Shown: one piece after another, positions 1-7,875 of the stretch
Numbering within the stretch: the stretch's first letter is position 1
Layout: the number at the start of each line of letters is the position of its first letter
Origin: Cedecea selenatireducens
Lineage (GTDB): Bacteria; Pseudomonadota; Gammaproteobacteria; Enterobacterales; Enterobacteriaceae
NCBI RefSeq assembly: GCF_042138895.1
Contig: NZ_JBHIKW010000001.1
Location: 186,001 to 250,000 of the forward strand
Direction: 5' to 3'
DNA: 64,000 nt
Program-made: the position numbers and the translations under genes
Notes under the pieces: model-generated
Seen by the model: only the letters and a program-made list of their open reading frames with translations
Databases searched by the model: none
Told to the model about the DNA's origin: nothing

Positions 1-49
1 CAATCACTCCCGCGATGAGACCAAAAATAATCCAGGCCAGGATACCCAT
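1..49 (-). CDS. ymgE: YmgE/GlsB/YeaQ-family small membrane protein (5' end only)
   Basis: Only the first 16 codons are inside the window, read on the minus strand from an ATG at 47-49; they encode MGILAWIIFGLIAGVI. This is the typical first membrane helix of the GlsB/YeaQ/YmgE (transglycosylase-associated) family of small inner-membrane proteins of unknown function. The neighbourhood supports the name, because ymgE lies next to ycgR in E. coli. It is divergent from ycgR. The remaining two-thirds of the protein are off the left edge, so yeaQ or another paralogue cannot be excluded. Confidence 0.6.
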   Translation of the reverse strand, partial: MGILAWIIFGLIAGVI

Positions 50-216
50 TTTAGAACGTCCTCTTCTACATTGTGAGCTTTAGCAGGCTCGCCTGGCGCT
101 CTCTGCGCCCCTGCCAGCGGCCTACTGTCAAAAAGAGTATAGTTCGGTTGCAGAAAAATGTGATGAATCTCACCTGGTTATGTTCATTTTCAGGCAAAAA
201 AATTCAAAAATTTGTA

Positions 217-243
217 TTAAGTTTTGCCCGATTTTGCCGATAA
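217..243 (+). promoter_or_regulatory. Sigma-28 (FliA) class 3 flagellar promoter of ycgR
   Basis: TTAAGTTT at 217-224, an 11-base spacer, and GCCGATAA at 236-243. The FliA consensus is TAAAGTTT-N11-GCCGATAA, so the -10 element is a perfect match and the -35 element matches at 7 of 8 positions. It lies 42 bases before the ycgR start, which fits the known flagellar-regulon control of ycgR. Confidence 0.9.
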
Positions 244-285
244 GCTTCGATACCACAACCTGAAAACACAACAAGGACTTGAGCC

Positions 286-1017
286 TTGAGTCACTATAAC
301 GAGCAGTTCCTGAAGCAGTCTCCTCTGGCAGTATTAGGTGTGCTACGCGACTTACACAAACAGCAGGTTCCCGTCAGGCTGGAATGGTCTAACGGGCAGT
401 TCATCAGCAAGATTCTCGAGGTCTCAGCGGACCGCCTGGTGCTGGACTTTGGTAGCCAGTCGCAGGAAAACCTTTCCGTGCAAAAGGCCACCCACATTGA
501 GTTCATCGCTGAAACGCAGGGGGCAAAAGTTGAATTTAGTTTGCCCGGCCTGAAGGCGACGGATTATCAAAATCTGCCGGCGTTCACTACGCCGCTGCCG
601 CCGTCGCTGTGGTTCGTGCAGCGCCGGGAATACTTCCGCATTACCGCCCCAATGCAGCCGCAGTATTACTGTCGCACCGAACTGGCCGATGGCTCTGAGT
701 TTGCCTTCCGGCTTTGCGACCTGTCGCTCGGCGGCATGGGCGCGTTGGTTGACGGCTCATTGCCCCCAGGCCTCGCACCCGGCCTGCGTTTTGGCCGCGT
801 AGAGATGGATCTCGTGGAATGGGGTAAGTTTTACTTCGATATGCAGCTGGTGATGGTTTCGGAGCGCAAGGTGGTGGACAGCAAAAATGAAACCATTTCA
901 ACGCCGCGCTTAAGCTTCCGTTTTTTAAACGTCAACCCGGCGGTAGAACGTGAACTGCAAAAGATTATTTTCTCGCTGGAGCGGTCGGCCCGGGAAAAGG
1001 CCAACCGCGTGAAGTAA
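286..1017 (+). CDS. ycgR: Flagellar brake protein YcgR (c-di-GMP receptor, PilZ domain)
   Basis: A 243-residue cytoplasmic protein, close to the E. coli length of 244. An N-terminal YcgR domain (about 1-105) is followed by a PilZ domain (about 110-230). The c-di-GMP signature is intact: R113, R114 and R118 in QRREYFR, and D145-x-S147-xx-G150 in DLSLGG. When c-di-GMP is high the family binds the flagellar motor (FliG/FliM/MotA) and slows rotation. The start codon is TTG at 286; it gives the family N-terminus MSHYNEQFLK and follows the sequence ACAAGGAC. The gene ends next to the convergent emtA with no bases between the two stop codons. A sigma-28 promoter lies upstream. Confidence 0.95.
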   Translation: MSHYNEQFLKQSPLAVLGVLRDLHKQQVPVRLEWSNGQFISKILEVSADRLVLDFGSQSQENLSVQKATHIEFIAETQGAKVEFSLPGLKATDYQNLPAFTTPLPPSLWFVQRREYFRITAPMQPQYYCRTELADGSEFAFRLCDLSLGGMGALVDGSLPPGLAPGLRFGRVEMDLVEWGKFYFDMQLVMVSERKVVDSKNETISTPRLSFRFLNVNPAVERELQKIIFSLERSAREKANRVK

Positions 1018-1629
1018 TTAAATAGCGTTCATGGCCCGCGTCACCTTGTACAGGTAGCGCGGTGCCTGCGGCGCAGGATGATTGGTGGCGATATGCTGAT
1101 AGAACTCGTCCGGGCTCAGGCGATTTATCTTGTCTATCGCATCCTGCCTGTCGGAATCAAAGGTTCTTAATAGCGCCCCCGCCCCGTTCACGTAAGAGAC
1201 AATCAGCGCGTACTGCATCACCTGCGGGTCGTTGATCCCACGCAAAATTCCGTGTTCAAGAATACTCAGGTAGGCCGTGCCGATATCAATGTTGCGCGCA
1301 GGATCCCGCAGTTCACTGTTCGATGGCTGCCCGCTGAAGCCCTGATTGCGGTATACTTCTCTTCCCGCCGTAGAGGCCTTGATTTGCATCAGCCCGATGG
1401 CGTTCGAAGCGCTGACCAGCTGCGGATTGCCGCCGGACTCCACCGCGATAATCGCGGTTATCAATCTAGGGCTTACGCCCCATTGCTGCCCGGACTGCTC
1501 GGTGATGGGCATCCAGTTCAACGCCCGCTGGGTGGGAATAGTCGGATCCCACGGGGCCTGCTGCTGCGGTGAATGGCTGGAACAGCCGGCCAGAAACAGC
1601 ACCAGAACGATAAACCATCTTAATTTCAC
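1018..1629 (-). CDS. emtA: Membrane-bound lytic murein endotransglycosylase E
   Basis: A 203-residue lipoprotein of the MltE/EmtA family (Slt-type lysozyme fold). A short signal peptide ends in the lipobox LAGC, with the lipidated cysteine at C16. The catalytic glutamate is E64 in AVESGG, the same number as in E. coli MltE. The enzyme cleaves glycan strands endolytically and leaves 1,6-anhydro-muramic ends; it is anchored in the outer membrane. The gene is divergent from ldcA, another murein enzyme, with 94 bases between their starts. Confidence 0.95.
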   Translation of the reverse strand: MKLRWFIVLVLFLAGCSSHSPQQQAPWDPTIPTQRALNWMPITEQSGQQWGVSPRLITAIIAVESGGNPQLVSASNAIGLMQIKASTAGREVYRNQGFSGQPSNSELRDPARNIDIGTAYLSILEHGILRGINDPQVMQYALIVSYVNGAGALLRTFDSDRQDAIDKINRLSPDEFYQHIATNHPAPQAPRYLYKVTRAMNAI

Positions 1630-1723
1630 GCATCTATCCTTATTGATGTGCTCGCCATAACGGCGATGACAAGCGCTCTCGATAGCGGCATGATAACCAA
1701 TTCATATTCAGCAAGGAAATGCC

Positions 1724-2650
1724 ATGTCTCTGATTCATTTAATCGCCCCATCCGGTTACTGCATTAATCAGCAGGCCGCGGCCAGGGGCATCCGCCGGCT
1801 GGAAGAGAACGGGCATCAGGTGGTTAATCAGCAGGCGGTCACAAGGCGTTTTCAGCGTTTTGCGGGAACGGATAGCGAACGACTGGCGGAGATTAATCAA
1901 CTGGCAACGCTGCCGCCGGAAACCGATATCGTGCTCGCGGTGCGCGGCGGCTATGGCGCCAGCCGCCTACTGGAAAACATCGACTTCTCACGCCTGGGCG
2001 CAGCGCTGCGAGCCAGGCCGCAAATCATCTGCGGCCACAGCGACTTTACCGCTATCCAGCTAGGCCTGCTGGCGCAGTGCGGTACAATCACCTTCAGCGG
2101 CCCCATGCTCGCCGGGAATTTCGGCGCCGAGGAGATGGACGAGTTTACCTGGCGTCACTTCTGGCAGGCGCTCAGCGAACCTGAATTTACCGTCAGTTGG
2201 GCAAGCGATGCCCCTGCCGTGCAGGCAAGCGGGACGGTGTGGGGCGGTAATCTGGCGATGCTGATTTCGCTGACAGGTACGCCGTGGCTGCCAACGATTG
2301 AGGGCGGCATTTTGGTTGTCGAAGACATCAACGAACACCCTTTCCGCGTCGAGCGCATGCTGCTGCAGCTTCACCATGCGGGCATTCTCTCTCGCCAAAA
2401 AGCGATTGTTTTAGGCAGTTTTAACGGCGCGACGGCAACCGACTATGACGCAGGGTATAATTTTGAAGAGATGCGCCAGACCCTGCAGAAGCGTTTACAG
2501 GTTCCTGTTTTACACGGCCTGCCGTTTGGTCACGAACCCCAAACCGTCACCCTGCCTCTCGGGGCGTTTGGCGAGCTTATTCATGACGGCGAAACGGCGC
2601 GTCTGACGTTAAGCGGCCACCCGGTTCTCGGCAAAAGAAACCCACTTTAA
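1724..2650 (+). CDS. ldcA: Murein tetrapeptide L,D-carboxypeptidase A
   Basis: A 308-residue cytoplasmic serine peptidase of family S66 (E. coli LdcA is 304). The catalytic triad is visible at canonical numbers: S106 in GHSDFTA, E200 in VVEDINEHPF and H270 in LPFGHEP. It removes the terminal D-alanine from murein tetrapeptides so that tripeptide can re-enter peptidoglycan recycling. An AAGGAA ribosome binding site precedes the ATG. The gene is followed after 68 bases by cvrA on the same strand, so co-transcription is possible. Confidence 0.95.
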   Translation: MSLIHLIAPSGYCINQQAAARGIRRLEENGHQVVNQQAVTRRFQRFAGTDSERLAEINQLATLPPETDIVLAVRGGYGASRLLENIDFSRLGAALRARPQIICGHSDFTAIQLGLLAQCGTITFSGPMLAGNFGAEEMDEFTWRHFWQALSEPEFTVSWASDAPAVQASGTVWGGNLAMLISLTGTPWLPTIEGGILVVEDINEHPFRVERMLLQLHHAGILSRQKAIVLGSFNGATATDYDAGYNFEEMRQTLQKRLQVPVLHGLPFGHEPQTVTLPLGAFGELIHDGETARLTLSGHPVLGKRNPL

Positions 2651-2718
2651 GCGCCTTTTTTGGGCGTTTAATCCACAGATTACATGTTAAAATTCCGCGA
2701 CATAGATTAAGGAGATGA

Positions 2719-4455
2719 ATGATTTTGGACGCAGGGGCGATAGTCAGTCTGTTTATTTTGGGTTCCGTTCTGGTAACTTGCAGTATCTTATTAAGTTCAT
2801 TCTCCTCTCGTCTGGGCATTCCCATTCTGGTTATCTTTTTGGCTATCGGCATGCTGGCCGGTATCGACGGACTGGGCGGTATCCCGTTTGATAATTATCC
2901 CTTCGCCTATCTGATCAGTAACCTGGCGCTGGCGGTTATCCTGCTTGACGGCGGCATGCGAACGCAGGCGAGTTCATTTCGCGTTGCGCTCGGCCCCGCG
3001 CTTTCACTGGCAACCGTTGGCGTATTAATTACCTCCGGCTTGACCGGTGTTGCAGCCGCCTGGCTGTTCAACCTGAACCTTATTGACGGCCTGCTTATCG
3101 GGGCCATCGTCGGTTCGACCGATGCTGCGGCGGTCTTTTCGCTGCTCGGCGGTAAAGGCCTCAACGAGCGCGTGGGCGCAACGCTTGAGATTGAGTCGGG
3201 CAGTAATGACCCGATGGCGGTGTTTCTCACCATTACGCTGATTGAGATGATTCAGCAGCACCAGACAGGCCTGAGCTGGATGTTCCTGGTGCATATCATT
3301 CAGCAGTTCGGGCTGGGGATAGTGCTTGGCCTTGGCGGCGGCTACCTGCTGCTGCAAATGATTAACCGCATCACCCTGCCTCAGGGGCTGTATCCGATGC
3401 TGGCGCTGAGCGGCGGCATTATGGTGTTTGGCGTGACGACGGCGCTGGACGGCAGCGGCATTCTGGCGGTTTACCTGTGCGGCTTTGTGATGGGCAATCG
3501 GCCTATTCGCAGCCGCTTTGGTATTCTGCAAACCTTTGACGGGCTGGCCTGGATGGCGCAAATCGGTATGTTCCTGGTGCTTGGCCTGCTGGTGAACCCC
3601 TCTGACCTGCTGCCGATTGCGGTGCCTGCGCTGCTGCTGTCAGCGTGGATGATCTTCTTTGCCCGGCCGCTGTCCATTTTTGCCGGCCTGCTGCCCTTCC
3701 GGGGCTTTAACCTGCGTGAGCGTGTGTTTATCAGCTGGGTTGGGCTACGCGGCGCCGTGCCTATCATTCTGGCGGTCTTTCCGATGATGGCCGGGCTGGA
3801 TAACGCCCGCCTGTTCTTCAACGTCGCCTTCTTCGTGGTGCTGGTTTCACTGCTGCTGCAGGGAACCTCCCTCGGCTGGGCGGCGAAAAAAGCAAAAGTC
3901 GTGGTACCGCCGGTCGGCTGGCCGGTTTCCCGCGTAGGGCTGGATATCCATCCTGATAACCCGTGGGAGCAGTTTGTCTACCAGTTGAGCGAAGAGAAAT
4001 GGTGCGTGGGTGCCGCCCTGCGTGACCTGCATATGCCTGAAGAGACGCGTATTGCCGCGCTGTTCCGCGATAACGAGCTGCTGCACCCGACGGGCAGCAC
4101 CCGGCTTCGCGAGGGCGATGTGCTCTGCGTCATCGGTCGCGAACGTGACCTTCCCGCACTCGGAAAGCTGTTTAGCCAGTCGCCGCCCGTGGATTTGGAT
4201 CAGCGCTTCTTTGGTGACTTTATTCTGGAGGCCAGCGCCCAGTTCTCCGACGTGGCGACCATTTACGGCCTGACGCTGGATGAAGAGGTCAATACCCAGC
4301 AGTCGCTCGGTGATTTTGTGCTGGGGATGCTCGGCGGCGCGCCGGTTGTCGGTGACCAGGTTGAGTTCGCCGGTATGATTTGGACGGTGGCGGAGAAAGA
4401 GGACAACCTGGTACGTAAGATTGGTGTCCGCGTTGCCGGGGAAGAAGAGGAGTAG
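2719..4455 (+). CDS. cvrA: K+/H+ antiporter CvrA (NhaP2)
   Basis: 578 residues, the same length as E. coli CvrA. An N-terminal CPA1-type Na+(K+)/H+ exchanger domain with about a dozen membrane helices (about 5-395) carries the motifs GSTDAAAVFSLL and ESGSNDP expected for ion binding. It is followed by a cytoplasmic RCK_C (TrkA-C) domain (about 400-490) and a CorC_HlyC-like C-terminal domain. The family exports potassium and related cations in exchange for protons and aids volume regulation at low osmolarity. The ATG at 2719 follows the ribosome binding site AAGGAG. Only a weak CGCC/GGCG hairpin (4464-4477) and CTTTATCTT follow the stop, so termination here is uncertain. Confidence 0.93.
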   Translation: MILDAGAIVSLFILGSVLVTCSILLSSFSSRLGIPILVIFLAIGMLAGIDGLGGIPFDNYPFAYLISNLALAVILLDGGMRTQASSFRVALGPALSLATVGVLITSGLTGVAAAWLFNLNLIDGLLIGAIVGSTDAAAVFSLLGGKGLNERVGATLEIESGSNDPMAVFLTITLIEMIQQHQTGLSWMFLVHIIQQFGLGIVLGLGGGYLLLQMINRITLPQGLYPMLALSGGIMVFGVTTALDGSGILAVYLCGFVMGNRPIRSRFGILQTFDGLAWMAQIGMFLVLGLLVNPSDLLPIAVPALLLSAWMIFFARPLSIFAGLLPFRGFNLRERVFISWVGLRGAVPIILAVFPMMAGLDNARLFFNVAFFVVLVSLLLQGTSLGWAAKKAKVVVPPVGWPVSRVGLDIHPDNPWEQFVYQLSEEKWCVGAALRDLHMPEETRIAALFRDNELLHPTGSTRLREGDVLCVIGRERDLPALGKLFSQSPPVDLDQRFFGDFILEASAQFSDVATIYGLTLDEEVNTQQSLGDFVLGMLGGAPVVGDQVEFAGMIWTVAEKEDNLVRKIGVRVAGEEEE

Positions 4456-4555
4456 CCTCTTCTCGCCTCAACGGGCGCTTTATCTTAGTCACAAATACCC
4501 ATAATTATGCAGTGCTGGCTAAGGTTCCGTTCACTTCCTGTCCTGCTTCACATGT

Positions 4556-5161
4556 CACCACCAAACCGGTGAACGACTCGGGGAAGTCACCGTCACTTCC
4601 CCGAGACCCCGGACTCCCGGCCAAATAAATCGACCGCTAAAGCGGCAGACCTCCGTTTTATCTCCCAGTCCTGGGTCGGCTGAGATGCGTTCCCGACGCT
4701 CTCAGCCTCCGGCCGTTCCCGACGTCCGGACCCTGGCCAGTCGGAGAGAAAACGGAGGCGATTTAAGCCGGAACCGAGCCTCGCTTCAAGCTTATAGCCA
4801 CGCTGAACATAAAAGTCGCTGCAAGTTCCACAGCTACGACCTTGTTCCCGGCTCTCATCGCCCCCGGTTATGACCCAACTCAGGCGGGGTTGAGCTGCCG
4901 GGAGCAGCGAAAGAGAGCGATCGTCGGGAACGAATCGCGAACGACCCCGAATGTTTGGGTGATAGCCGGTGGGTTTACCGCTTCAGCGGCGATGAGCTCG
5001 CCGGGCGCCGGGGCTGTTCGGGGGATGGCGTTATCCCCCGGACACGTTCACCGTGATCTGAATGTGCTGGGGAAACCAATTTACGGGTGAACGTAACAAA
5101 TACTGGGCTATACAGCTCTCCCGGGATATTTGGAAAGAGAAACAGGTAGAAGAAATAGCCC
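4556..5161. ncRNA. Candidate large structured RNA between cvrA and dadX (unrecognised)
   Basis: The 714 bases between convergent cvrA and dadX hold no plausible protein but many paired arms. Seen directly: an 11-bp perfect hairpin 4577-4587/4595-4605; a 15-of-16-bp stem 4650-4665/4743-4758 enclosing hairpins 4678-4707 and 4708-4730; an 8-bp stem with a bulge at 4767-4774/4844-4852; a 9-bp stem 4854-4862/4988-4996 enclosing hairpins 4894-4908 and 4917-4938; a 12-bp hairpin 5015-5026/5033-5044; a 9-bp stem 5044-5052/5086-5094; and 5105-5110/5156-5161. CCGC(N4)GCGG hairpins occur at 4634-4645 and 4978-4989. Apical loops of the two enclosed domains are complementary (TCCCG versus CGGGA). One U-G pair (5018/5041) weakly favours the plus strand. 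No clear promoter or U-tract terminator was seen, so ends and strand are open. It could instead be a DNA-level repeat or mobile remnant. Confidence 0.55.
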
Positions 5162-5169
5162 CTGGAACA

Positions 5170-6240
5170 TTAACTCACCACCACCGGCACTCGCGGCGCT
5201 AACGCGCACATCAGCTCATAACCGACCGTACCAGCGGCGCTGGCAACGTCATCAATTTTGACGTTTTTGCCCCACATCTCGACCGGGCTGCCGATGCCAG
5301 CCTGCGGGCATGGCGTCAGGTCCACGGTAATCATGTCCATCGACACTTTTCCTACCACTCTGGTCATCACGCCGTCCACCATCACCGGCGTGCCGTCCGG
5401 GGCTATGCGTGGATAACCGTCCGCGTAGCCACCCGCGACGATACCGATACGCTGTTCACCGCTTGCCGTATAGCGGCTGCCGTAGCCTACGGTATCGCCC
5501 GCTTTCAGGGTCTGGATGCCGATAATTTCGCTGCTTAGCGTCATCACCGGCTGGATTCCGCTGGTCGCCACATCCTGCCACTGGCCGCTCGGGGACGCAC
5601 CATAAAGGATGATGCCCGGACGAACCCAGTCAAAATGCGCTTCCGGGTGCCACAGCGTCGCCGCAGAGTTTGACAGCGAACGAGGAGCATCAATGCCTTC
5701 CGCCGCCTGCTCGATGCGCTTCATCGGCTCAATGATGCCTTCGGGCTGTTCTGCATCGGCAAAATGCGCCATCAGAGTCAGCTGACCCACGTTTGAGATC
5801 GAACGGAGTTTTTGCCAGATGATGTGCACGCGATCGGGCGTAAAGCCCAGCCGGTTCATGCCGCTGTTAATTTTAAGATAAACGTCCAGCGGCGCGCTGA
5901 GTTTGGCATTCGCCAGCGCCTTAACCTGCCAGTTGCTGTGCAGGCTGGTGGTCAGCCGGTATTTATCAAACAGAGCCAGTTCATCGGCATGGAAGAAGCC
6001 TTCCAGCATCAGGATCGGACCTTTCCAGCCACGCTCTCGCAGCAAAATGGCCTCTTCGAGGTTCAACATCGCAAAACCATCCGTCGCGCCGAGCGCCGAC
6101 CAGACACGATCGAGGCCGTGCCCGTAAGCATTGGCCTTGACGACCGACCACACGCGAGACTGTGGCGCGGCTCTGCGCACCACATCAAGATTATTGCGCA
6201 GCGCGCTGAGATCCAGCGTCGCTACCACAGGACGGGACAT
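5170..6240 (-). CDS. dadX: Catabolic alanine racemase DadX
   Basis: 356 residues, a fold-type III PLP alanine racemase. The PLP lysine is K35 in VVKANAYGHG and the second catalytic base is Y253 in VGYGSRY. It converts L-alanine to D-alanine, which DadA then oxidises, so the pair allows growth on L-alanine. The start lies 11 bases after the dadA stop, so dadA and dadX form one operon. The constitutive paralogue Alr is not in the window. The 3' end faces the structured interval at 4556-5161. Confidence 0.95.
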   Translation of the reverse strand: MSRPVVATLDLSALRNNLDVVRRAAPQSRVWSVVKANAYGHGLDRVWSALGATDGFAMLNLEEAILLRERGWKGPILMLEGFFHADELALFDKYRLTTSLHSNWQVKALANAKLSAPLDVYLKINSGMNRLGFTPDRVHIIWQKLRSISNVGQLTLMAHFADAEQPEGIIEPMKRIEQAAEGIDAPRSLSNSAATLWHPEAHFDWVRPGIILYGASPSGQWQDVATSGIQPVMTLSSEIIGIQTLKAGDTVGYGSRYTASGEQRIGIVAGGYADGYPRIAPDGTPVMVDGVMTRVVGKVSMDMITVDLTPCPQAGIGSPVEMWGKNVKIDDVASAAGTVGYELMCALAPRVPVVVS

Positions 6241-6251
6241 GACGGCTCCTT

Positions 6252-7550
6252 TTAGTTATGTGCGCCATGAAGATGGCGAGCGCTCAGGGGCGTAAAGCCT
6301 GGCGTGTAGCGGGCAATACCTAAATCCTCGCTCGGTATCGCCGGAGTGCGCCCGGAGATCAGGTCGCTCAGCATCTGGCCTGAGCCACACGCCATCGTCC
6401 AGCCCAGCGTGCCGTGCCCCGTATTCAGCCAGAGATTCTTGAACGGCGTGCGCCCTACAATAGGCGTTCCGTCCGGGGTCATTGGGCGCAGGCCGGTCCA
6501 GAAAGTCGCCTGTTCCACGTGCCCACCGCGTGGATAGAGATCTCTGACGACCATCTCAAGCGTCTCGCGACGCGGCTGTAACAGGTCGGTATTGAAGCCA
6601 ACGATTTCCGCCATTCCACCGACGCGAATACGGTTGTCAAAGCGGGTAATAGCAATTTTGTAGGTCTCGTCGAGAATGGTCGAGACCGGCGCGCCCTGCT
6701 CATCGGCAATCGGGATAGTCAGCGAGTAGCCTTTTAAAGGATAGACAGGAATATCGGCAATGCCCTTGAGCAGGCCGGTGGAGTACGAGCCAAAAGCCAC
6801 CACGTAAGCATCACCCTTCACTACTTCCTGGCCGCACTGCACGCCGCTAATTTGCTGATTTTCGTACAGCAGGCGATCGACAGGCGTATTGAAACGAAAC
6901 TCAACGCCCGCTTCCGCCGCCATGCGCGCCAGGTTTTGGGTAAACAGCTGGCAGTCACCGGTTTCGTCGTTAGGTAAACGTAGCCCACCGGTCAGCTTAT
7001 GGGCAACGTCCGCCAGCGCTGGCTCTACGCGATTGAGCTGGCTGGCTTCCAGAAGCTCATACGGCACTCCGGCATCTTTCAACACCGCGATATCTTTTGC
7101 CGCGCTTTCATACTGCTGCTCGGTACGGAACAGTTGTAGAGTCCCGCCCTGCCGGCCTTCATACTGAATCCCGGTCGCGTGGCGCAGCTCTTTCAGGCAA
7201 TCGCGGCTGTATTCGGCCAGGCGCACCATGCGGCCTTTGTTTTCCACGTAGTGGCGGGTATCGCAGTTGCGCAGCATCTGCCACATCCACTTCAGCTGGA
7301 ACTGGGTGCCGTCAAGGCTGATAGCCAAAGGCGCATGACGCTGGAACATCCATTTGATGGCTTTTAAAGGGACGCCAGGTGCCGCCCAGGGTGCAGCGTA
7401 ACCCGGTGAAATTTGACCGGCGTTGGCGGCACTGGTTTCCTGCGCCGGCCCTGATTCGCGATCGATGACGGTGACTTCATGCCCGGCCTGACGTAAATAC
7501 CAGGCGCTTGCCACGCCAACGACACCACTTCCCAGCACCACAACACGCAT
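6252..7550 (-). CDS. dadA: D-amino acid dehydrogenase (quinone-linked) DadA
   Basis: 432 residues, an FAD-dependent DAO-family oxidoreductase with an N-terminal dinucleotide-binding motif GSGVVG (residues 7-12). It oxidises D-alanine and other D-amino acids to the 2-oxo acid and ammonia at the cytoplasmic face of the inner membrane and passes electrons to quinone. It is the first gene of the dadAX operon. A CRP-like site lies about 90 bases upstream; in E. coli this operon is controlled by CRP and Lrp, and the AT-rich region 7560-7640 could hold Lrp contacts, although no site can be assigned by eye. Confidence 0.96.
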   Translation of the reverse strand: MRVVVLGSGVVGVASAWYLRQAGHEVTVIDRESGPAQETSAANAGQISPGYAAPWAAPGVPLKAIKWMFQRHAPLAISLDGTQFQLKWMWQMLRNCDTRHYVENKGRMVRLAEYSRDCLKELRHATGIQYEGRQGGTLQLFRTEQQYESAAKDIAVLKDAGVPYELLEASQLNRVEPALADVAHKLTGGLRLPNDETGDCQLFTQNLARMAAEAGVEFRFNTPVDRLLYENQQISGVQCGQEVVKGDAYVVAFGSYSTGLLKGIADIPVYPLKGYSLTIPIADEQGAPVSTILDETYKIAITRFDNRIRVGGMAEIVGFNTDLLQPRRETLEMVVRDLYPRGGHVEQATFWTGLRPMTPDGTPIVGRTPFKNLWLNTGHGTLGWTMACGSGQMLSDLISGRTPAIPSEDLGIARYTPGFTPLSARHLHGAHN

Positions 7551-7639
7551 ATCTGCTCCGCATTTAGCTAAAAGAATAATCTTCTGATTACATATTGATA
7601 ACTCAGTTGAATATGTTATTCAACATATGGCTTTATTAT

Positions 7640-7655
7640 GGTGACTAACCTCACA
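7640..7655. promoter_or_regulatory. CRP-like site in the dadA-ycgB divergent region
   Basis: GGTGA-CTAACC-TCACA reads on the minus strand as TGTGA-N6-TCACC, nine of ten consensus bases of the CRP site (TGTGA-N6-TCACA). It lies 90 bases upstream of dadA, in keeping with the known CRP dependence of dadAX. The rest of the 325-base divergent region (7551-7875) is AT-rich near dadA and holds no gene; promoters for dadA and ycgB must lie here. Confidence 0.7.
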
Positions 7656-7875
7656 GGTTTGCCCGCCAGCACTGGCCCGGGATAATTAGCATCTCCTGCA
7701 CGGGAAAACATTTTAGCCAAAATAAAATGCTACAGGGTGAGTAAAAAGCCGGGTATCGGAATCAATAAATCGCGAATAAAAAATTTTACTTGTCGGCGCT
7801 ATCTTTCAGGAGTTGTCTATTCTTGAGAGTGAGGCTTTCCATTCAGAGAGAGCCGAAAACAATGAGGGCGCGCTG

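Noticed and set aside
4685..5090. Two open frames on the plus strand (4685-4873, 62 codons; 4842-5090, 82 codons) in the structured interval
   Set aside because: No ribosome binding site, no recognisable domain, overlapping in different frames, and the sequence is dominated by inverted repeats that explain its composition. The interval is treated as a candidate RNA instead, although distant coding remnants cannot be fully excluded.
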